From: a virus | Virus record (IMG/VR): IMGVR_UViG_3300046535_001340 | Location: 1 to 24,742 of that record | DNA length: 24,742 nucleotides | Reading direction: 5' to 3' (one strand) | The notes under the pieces: generated by a model | Seen by the model: the letters and a program-made list of their open reading frames with translations, nothing else | Database searches by the model: none | What the model was told of the DNA's origin: nothing | Part shown: piece after piece, positions 7,398 to 14,100 of the stretch | How positions within the stretch are numbered: position 1 is the stretch's first letter | Layout of the letters: each line of letters opens with the position of its first letter | Made by a program: the position numbers and the translations under genes

Positions 7398-7412
7398 GTC
7401 CTAATTTAGGAC
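7398..7412. repeat. 15-bp palindrome GTCCTAATTTAGGAC
   Basis: Two perfect 7-bp arms, GTCCTAA and TTAGGAC, around a single central T, just 2 bp after the 34-bp palindrome. Candidate operator half of the same control site. Confidence 0.5.
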
Positions 7413-7561
7413 GCTACATGTTGCATATTTTGGGCTGTAACCTATTGATGTATATCGCAAATCCATTGTCGGTTTACTTCCAACAAATGCGCCATTCCCG
7501 CTCCGATTTTTGTCGTGTCGTGTCGAGTGCGAATTTGCACTTTATTGATATTCCATAACTA

Positions 7562-7579
7562 AAGACACTTTTGTCTTGC
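7562..7579. repeat. Swapped copy of the 9-mers in the 34-bp palindrome
   Basis: AAGACACTT (7562-7570) followed directly by TTGTCTTGC (7571-7579). The same two 9-mers occur at 7371-7388 in the opposite order. Each site keeps an AAGAC/GTCTT inverted pair, once facing outward and once inward. Confidence 0.5.
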
Positions 7580-7624
7580 GATGTTCTCATTTTTGGGTGT
7601 CGCATAAATGGCGCGCCGATGGTG

Positions 7625-7645
7625 AACGGGGGCAAAACGGGGGCA
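7625..7645. repeat. Direct repeat AACGGGGGCA x2, 11-bp spacing
   Basis: AACGGGGGCA at 7625-7634 is repeated exactly at 7636-7645, one helical turn apart, so both copies face the same side of DNA. It lies 80 bp before the ribosome binding site of the small gene pair. Confidence 0.45.
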
Positions 7646-7714
7646 GAACAGAGGCGTATTCGGGGCGGCTAAAATGGGTTTTGTCCATTGGTGTAATATG
7701 CAACACTAGCCGAC

Positions 7715-7723
7715 AGGAGGTGA
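7715..7723 (+). promoter_or_regulatory. Perfect Shine-Dalgarno sequence AGGAGGTGA
   Basis: Nine bases fully complementary to the 16S rRNA 3' end, 6 nt (measured from AGGAGG) before ATG 7727. It is the strongest SD I noticed in the window and argues that the small genes following it are highly translated. Confidence 0.8.
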
Positions 7724-7726
7724 CCG

Positions 7727-7909
7727 ATGCCATCCAAAAAGACCGTCAAAGACCCCTACCCCGGCGCATTTGACACAAAGCCGCGGCCCCAAAACATCAC
7801 TCGCGCCCTGCCCCGGGATGCAACCCGTATTCGTAATACGGGCTCGCCGGTCGGGCCGGAGCACCCCCGCACGGTGCCCAAGGGCACCGGTACGAAGTCG
7901 CCGTTATGA
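7727..7909 (+). CDS. Hypothetical protein, 60 aa, first of a small gene pair
   Basis: Starts at ATG behind a perfect AGGAGGTGA. The product is basic, rich in Pro, Thr, Arg and Lys (MPSKKTVKDPYPGAFD, then PRPQNITRALPRD, ending VPKGTGTKSPL), without membrane segments or recognisable domain; it may be largely unfolded or bind nucleic acid or another protein. The stop overlaps the next start as ATGA, so the two genes are coupled. The DNA of this gene also contains two perfect hairpins. The pair lies on the + strand beyond the terminator of the replication operon and points into the late operon, so it needs its own promoter. Candidates include a host-takeover or lysis-timing peptide, but no evidence selects one. 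Confidence 0.7.
   Translation: MPSKKTVKDPYPGAFDTKPRPQNITRALPRDATRIRNTGSPVGPEHPRTVPKGTGTKSPL
7824..7842. other. Perfect hairpin CCCGTATT/AATACGGG
   Basis: Eight-bp arms with a 3-nt loop (CGT), inside the 60-residue gene and about 260 nt beyond the stop of the giant late gene when read on the - strand. No T run follows on either strand. Confidence 0.45.
7872..7889. other. Perfect hairpin CGGTGCCC/GGGCACCG
   Basis: Eight-bp arms separated by AA, so the real loop would open one pair to give four bases. It lies 30 bp from the previous hairpin, inside the same small gene. It may stabilise the 3' end of the late transcript or slow translation; neither is shown. Confidence 0.45.
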
Positions 7910-8178
7910 GTGCGGAGAAAGCCACCGTGCGGCTGGCGGCAAGCCGCGCTCATCGCGCCCGTGTTCAGGCCGAGGCCGCGATGGCAGATTTCAAGACAGC
8001 CCTTGACGCGCTCGACGCGGCGATCGCCGCGATGGGCGATTACAAGGTCGAGCAAATCATGCCAATCGCTTATGACAGCCTGGGACATCCGGTCTATTCA
8101 AAGCCGACGAGCAAGGAACTGCCCGACACCCCGCAAAGCGGGGACAGCGAAATCGTCGGCTATCCCCAAGAGCCCTGA
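7906..8178 (+). CDS. Hypothetical helical protein, 90 aa, overlapping the giant gene's 3' end
   Basis: Coupled to the upstream small gene by ATGA. The first half is a long Ala/Arg/Glu-rich helix (about residues 3-43, including HRARVQAEAAMADFKTALDA), probably a coiled coil or helical hairpin; the second half (DYKVEQIMPIAYDSLGHPVYSKP onwards) is Pro-rich and likely extended. No signal peptide or membrane segment. No family recognised. Its last 81 bases overlap the last 81 bases of the giant late gene on the other strand, so the same DNA encodes two C-termini. The upstream SD and ATGA link make it credible despite the overlap. Confidence 0.65.
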   Translation: MSAEKATVRLAASRAHRARVQAEAAMADFKTALDALDAAIAAMGDYKVEQIMPIAYDSLGHPVYSKPTSKELPDTPQSGDSEIVGYPQEP

Positions 8179-11100
8179 CGCCAGCGAGCCGGCGCCGGCC
8201 TCGCTGCCCTGTTTTTGTTTTGGCTGCGGGTGGTAATAGCGCTGTTGTTGCTGCTCGCGGGTCAGAGGCTTGCTGCTTTCGCCCTTTGGCCCGGCGATAG
8301 ACCGGGCGAACTGGTCCGATGCGGTCATCGACGTCCCGTATTGTCCTAAGAGGGACAGGAGGTAGGACGCACGAGGACCACCCGGCAGCGCTGCCGCCGC
8401 GGTGGCGGCAACCGGCATGCCGATCAGGGTGTAGAGGCCGCGCAGCATGCGGTATTCCGATATATTGGTTTCAGCACTGCCCCCGCCGCTAGCCCAACCG
8501 ATGATGTCCTGCAAGCTCTCGGCAAAGACGTTGGCCTGGGCGCCCAGCGCCAGCGACGAGATTTCGTGCTCGTACCTGACATGGGAGATCGCGTTGATGA
8601 GGGGGTCGGCGACACCGCCAAGACCGATGCGCGAGAACGCCAGCGCCATGATGTTCTCGATATAGCTGCCATCCTCCAGCCACTGGTTGGTGCGGTCGGT
8701 GTCGAACAGCAGCTGCCGCAGCATCGTCGTCGGAAGCTGGATCATCATCATCCCGGCAAGCGAGGTGGCGGCGTAGCCGGCCCACTTCGCTGTCCCGCTC
8801 AGCGTGCCCTGGACCTTGCCGAGCCGCCCGCGCTCATAGGCCATTGTGGTGAACCAGCGGTTAAAGAACGGGTTGAGCACGGCCCGCTGAAAGCCGAAGT
8901 TGTACGATTGCAGCCCGTAGATCCATCGCCCCAGCGCGGAGTTTGCCCCGCGCGCCTTCTCGGAGGCGATCGGCTCGATCACCGTCTTCTCGACAAAGCG
9001 CTGAACCGCCTCGGCCCAACGCTGCCCCATCGGCGTCTGCGTCATCTCGTCGAGCGAAGGCATCTCGTCGCGGCTGGTGACCCACTTGGCAAAGTCGGCG
9101 TGCTCGCTGTTCGGGATGCCCAGCTCGCGCAATTCGCCGTGCGGGTCGAACAGCGACCCCCGCCGCTGGTTGATGATCTGCTTGCCCCAGATCTTGAGGG
9201 CGGCATCCGCGCTGGCGATGGCGCCGACCTTGTTGGCATTGGTGATGTAGGTGAGGCCCGATCGCCGGTAGGCATTCGACATCAGTCGGCCGGGGGAGCC
9301 CAGCAAACCGGCGTTTCGCCCGGTCAGCATCCCCTCGCTAAGCCGGGTCGACGTCACCCCCAGGACATTGGCAATGTCGCGCAGATGCTCGATCCGCTCG
9401 TTGGGTTTTAGCAGGTTGAGGTCGGCCAGCAAGGCGCGGGTCGCCGTCGTAAAGCCGTGAAAACCAGCCTTGAACGAGCCGGTCTGCATCGTCGCTACCA
9501 TCGGTTCGGCCACCGACGACCAGGCGGCGCGGCCCATCAACCCGATCGTATAGAGGCCGCGCGCCCAGGTGGCGAATTGATGGCCGGTCGAAACCTCGTT
9601 CGAGGTGAGGATGCCGATCGAGCTCTCGATCGATCGTTGGATCTCGACCCGGTCCTCGCGCGACACTCCCGCCGCCATCAGGTCGTTCTTGACCTTATCG
9701 AGGACTTCGCCTTTGGCGCCAAAGGTCTGGTTAAAGGCAATCTTGCGTGATACCCGGTGGAAATAGTAGGGCAGCAATTCACTCGGTGTGGTGTGGATAT
9801 AGCCGCCCTCGGCGAGAATATCCCTCGCTTCGGCCGACAGGACGCGGTTCTTGAGAGGGTTGCTGGGGCTAATGCCGCCAGTGTTCTTGTAACCCCATGG
9901 GACGTCGTTTAGCCCATAGACCCACTCATCGGCACGCTGCTTGGCCCAGGCATCGCGCATTGGATTGTGCAGCGTATGCAAGAGTTGTTGCTGCTGTCGA
10001 TCGAGATCCGCCAGCTTTTGCGGATCTGTTTCGTTGCGCATCTGCTCCTGGACTTGACCGAGCTTGGTCATCCCGTCTTTGATCGATTGGGGCAGGTTGT
10101 TCTTACCGTCGAGAGTGAGATCCTTGTAGGCTTCGTGGATAAAGGCGCCGTTCTGCTGGCGCTGCTTGACCTCGAAATCGACACTCATCGCCCGGCTGAT
10201 CGTATCGTGAGCCGGTTTTCCATCAGCCAAGATCTTTTCATTGTTGATGGAGATCGGGACGTAGCCCTCGTCTCGCGGCATGCCGACCGGGATACCGTTG
10301 CGCTCGATCTGATACCAAAAGTCGGCAAGGAGAGCGCGGACCTCGCCGGCGGCACGCTGCACGTTGGCCGGGATCGGCCCGGCACCGGTGTCGCGTCCCC
10401 GCAGCGCGTCCCATAGCTGCCGGTCGGTCTGCGCGCTGATCCGCGCGGTGTCGATCCCGTTATTGCGGAGGATCGCGTCGAGCTTGTTGACATGGCTCTG
10501 GGCCAGCCGGTTAGCCAGCCGCTCATAAGGTGTCGGCTGGTATCGGCCCTCGCTGTAGCGATAGCCGAGCTTGTCCATGACATTGCCGATAACCCGGGCC
10601 GCAGCGTGGTTGCCCAGGTTTTCGTAGCGCTCGCGATAGACGCCAAGCTGACCCATGTTCGAGTAGGCATAGGGGGTGACGACGTCCTTGAGGGTCAGCG
10701 CCCCGTGCAGGACGCCTTGCCTTGACCACCGCGGCACCTTCTCTGCGCCCATCCGGGCGGCAGTGGTTTCCAGCCCGGCCAGCATCCGCTGCCGCCACGA
10801 CGTGTAGGCGACGATCGGCTTCTTCAGCCCTGCGGCCAGCGCCGGGTTAGCCTGCGGCTCAGCCAGATTGCGCCAGTGGATGGGATCGAGAATGTCGTGA
10901 TCGCTGGGCACACTAGCCCGGGGGCCGTGCCCCAGGATCTGGTCGCGTTGCAGGACCTGATGGAGATCTTGAAACGCCTTAAAGATCGCGTCCCGGTCGG
11001 GGCCGTGCGGGTAGAGATCGTTAAACCGCTGGGTCGCTTGGTCGAGATAGGCCCGGTCGCCTTTGGTGATGAACTCGTTGCCGGCGCCCAGCACGTCGAC

Positions 11101-14100
11101 CAGATGCGCAACATAAGCTTCGTGTGCACGCGCCAGCAACTCCTCGGGTCTCGCGTGGTAGCGCGACTGCGCCCCCATACGAAACGCGGTCGGGCCGATC
11201 GTCTGATGCGTCCTGGCACCGGCGACGATGCGCGCGGCCTCTGCCGCGGCCGCCTGCCCGGCCTTGCCACCCTGCGCGGCCTTGGCGTTGAGATCGGCAA
11301 CCCGGGCGGCTTCAAGCGCGTGATCGTGAAAGATCGCGTTCATCACCCGGGCAAAGGCTTCCTCGGGGCTGCCCGGTCGGACATGGGTTTGGAGGGCGCC
11401 CTCCCGCGTGCGCGAGCTCATCAAGTTGCCGCGGGCGACGGGGCTGTTTGCCAGCTTGTCCATCAGCGCGTGATCGAGCGCGTGGGTCCATTCATGGGCA
11501 AACGAGTTCGACCGATCCGGCATGTGGATCGATTTGGTGTTGGGGTCGTAGAGGCCGAGATACGTATCTTTTCTGACGGACTTGAAGGGCTCAAGCCGCA
11601 GCGTGAGCTCGCCGTTGAGGCTCATCCCCTTCTCGGAATAACCCAGCGCATGAGCCATCCATTGCAGATTGTGGTGCGCATCCAGGAGGGTATCGATCAC
11701 CTTCTGCGGCTGCGCCTTGGGATCGACGACGACGTCCTTGAACCCGTAGATGCGCTTCAGGCCGGCGCTGAGAACATCGATCTGATCCTGCACCGGCTTG
11801 TTGACCATGACGTCGGGGTCGTAGCCCAAATCCCGAAACGCCCGGCGGTAGAGCGAGGGCCGGTCGGTAATGTCGGGCGGCACGATATTCGGCTGCCGGC
11901 GCATGTTCATTGCCGCGCGACCACGGCCGGCCTGTTGGAAGCGATCCGCAAGCGGCTGACCGCCGGGCGCGACATTCACGCCCTTGGCTTGTGCTGCTAG
12001 TTCAGGCGGTAAGGAAAACTCGGCGCCGGGAGCCGCGCCAGCCTTGTTCTCGTGTTGCGCCAGTTCAGTGGTTGGGACGTCGACATAAGAAATATCGTGC
12101 CCGTAAGCTTCGCGAAATGGCAGGGCGATACCCGGCAAATCGTTGGTGAATTGCCGGGCAGTGCCAATCTCTCCCGGTCGATTGCCGCGCCACAGCCGCG
12201 TGTAGCCATCCGCTACAGGCGGCAACGTCGCCTCGATTGCCGCGGCATCCTGACGAAACCGCACGATCGGGGCCTCGCCTTTAACCGGCTCGTTGCTGAT
12301 CGTCGGTCCCCGCGCGCCCGCGGTGTCTTGCTCTTCTGCCTTTCGTATGGCTTGAGCCTGTTCAAAACTCACAACTGAGCCATCGGCACGAACGAACAGA
12401 TTGCGGTCGGCTTTGCTGCTGCCGGGGTCGACACCGCCGTTTTCGCGAAGTGCTTGGTCGTAAGCTTCGCCGTGCGTAGCACCGGTGTAGAGCTTCCCGC
12501 CTACCCGCACCGCCGACGTCAACGTCTCCGGCTTGCCCTGCGCATCCTGCTCTTCAAGCGACAGGTGATCGGGCAACCGCTCGGTCGCCGGCGGGTGCCC
12601 TTGGGCGATGGCGTAAACAAACCCCGTGTTCGGGTCACGCACCGCGACGAGCGGGTTCTCGCCAGGACGCGCCATCAGATAGGTGTCGTGGTTGAGGTCC
12701 CCGTACTGCCCCAGAACCGAATACCGCTCCTCGGGGATCTCGACCGCGTGGCCCTCGGCGTCGTGCCCAACGACCATGACCTGGCCGGTTAGGGCATTGC
12801 CGTTCTGGTCTTTTACCGGGTCGCCGTTCTCGTCCTTGGGGGCTTCACCTTCGTAGGCCCCGGTCCAGGTGATGCCCTGCGTGGCATCGACATGGGTCGA
12901 CGTGACCAGGTCGTCTATCGCCTTGGTAGCTTTGAGATCGGTGTTGGTCTGCACCGGCTGGGTCTGCTCGGCATCCTTGAAATGCTGGTCGACAGTCGGA
13001 TTGTGCCCCTCGTTGACCAGGACGCCGGAATGGCCGATCCAGCTATTGCCCAGGCTGTCGGTCGCCCGCACCAGGGTCTGACCCTGGTCGGTGTTGGGAA
13101 CCGTGGTGATCCCCGCCTTGACCTTTTCGGCGTCGGGTGCCGGAGCGGGTAGTTCCGGCGCCTCGCGTTCCTGCTGTTGCCGCTTGGCAACCGCGTCACG
13201 CCACGCGTTGAGCACCGCGTCACGCTGAGCCTCAAAGCGGTTTACCGCAAGGTCGTGCTGGCCGGCACGGGCAAGACCGGCACCGTGCGGCAGCATGCCA
13301 AACAAGGTTGAAGCGACCATCTCCTTGGGATCGCCCAGCCCGGCGGTCAGCGATTGATCGGGATTTAGCCGGGCCTTGTCGATGACGTTGTTGACGAATT
13401 GCTGGGCCTGCGTCGCGCTCGTCATAAAGAGCCCGTCGGCCGCCATGCGGGTGGCTGCGACAAAGAAGACGCGCTTCTCGACCGGGGTCAGCGCCGCCAT
13501 CCAGCGAGCCATCGGGACCGTCATGATCCCGGCCGCGGCCATCGCCTTGAGGCCGGCGTCGGCCGATGCATCCTCGGGTGCGTAACCCGCCTTGGTGTTC
13601 TCCTGGTACGCTTGCGAGTAGGTTTGCATTCCCGCCACGCCGACAAGCCCCGGGAGACCTGTCGTCGTCGCCGCGATAACATACGCGGGCAGGGTGCCGA
13701 TCATCTGACCGACTTTCGTCGACAGTGCGTCCTCGTAGCCCGGCGGCGGCTTGATCTTTTCGCCTTGCGTGGTGAGCCAATCGCCCGGGGTAGCGATCGC
13801 TTCGCCGACTGCTTGGGCCCCCTTGAAAACCCCGGTCTCTTTGACCGGCGGCAGGGCGGTGATTTCGGCCTGGGCTTGTTGACGAATAGCCGCGCGCTGA
13901 TCCGCGGACGCATCCCGGTAATCGTTGCCAAAACTCTGCATCACCGCATCGTTGCTGTCGATGTGCGGGTTTTGGCCGGCATCGATCGCGTCCATGACCG
14001 CGATCTGCTGGCGCATATGCGCCTGGTAACCAGCAACAAGGCCAGCAGCACCACCGGTAATCATGTGCCCGGGGGCGGCGATCAGTTGGCCGGTCGAACT

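Larger units (their letters stand above)
7149..7714. other. AT-richer intergenic control region between convergent modules
   Basis: No convincing gene is seen here on either strand; the two short + ORFs present have no Shine-Dalgarno sequence and poor composition. The stretch is clearly richer in A and T than the genes on both sides and is packed with symmetrical and repeated sequence, listed separately. It could be a replication origin, an operator cluster, an attachment site, or the promoter region of the small genes at 7727. No promoter with good -35 and -10 boxes stands out; TAATAT at 7694-7699 is the best -10-like hexamer before the small genes. Confidence 0.6.

Noticed and set aside
7376-7558. 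60-codon + ORF in the AT-richer junction
   Set aside because: TTG start without SD, sits on top of palindromes, and composition shows no protein-like pattern.
7149-7714. tRNA gene or CRISPR array in the junction
   Set aside because: No cloverleaf with the conserved TTC arm and no evenly spaced direct repeats were found.
7872-7889. Hairpin as a rho-independent terminator of the late operon
   Set aside because: No T run follows on the - strand, so I list it only as a structure.
8566-9411. Long + strand ORF (281 codons) opposite the giant gene
   Set aside because: Antisense shadow caused by high GC; Arg/Gly-heavy, no SD, no domain. Similar shadows at 10876-12000, 13399-14346 and 14959-15705 were left out for the same reason.
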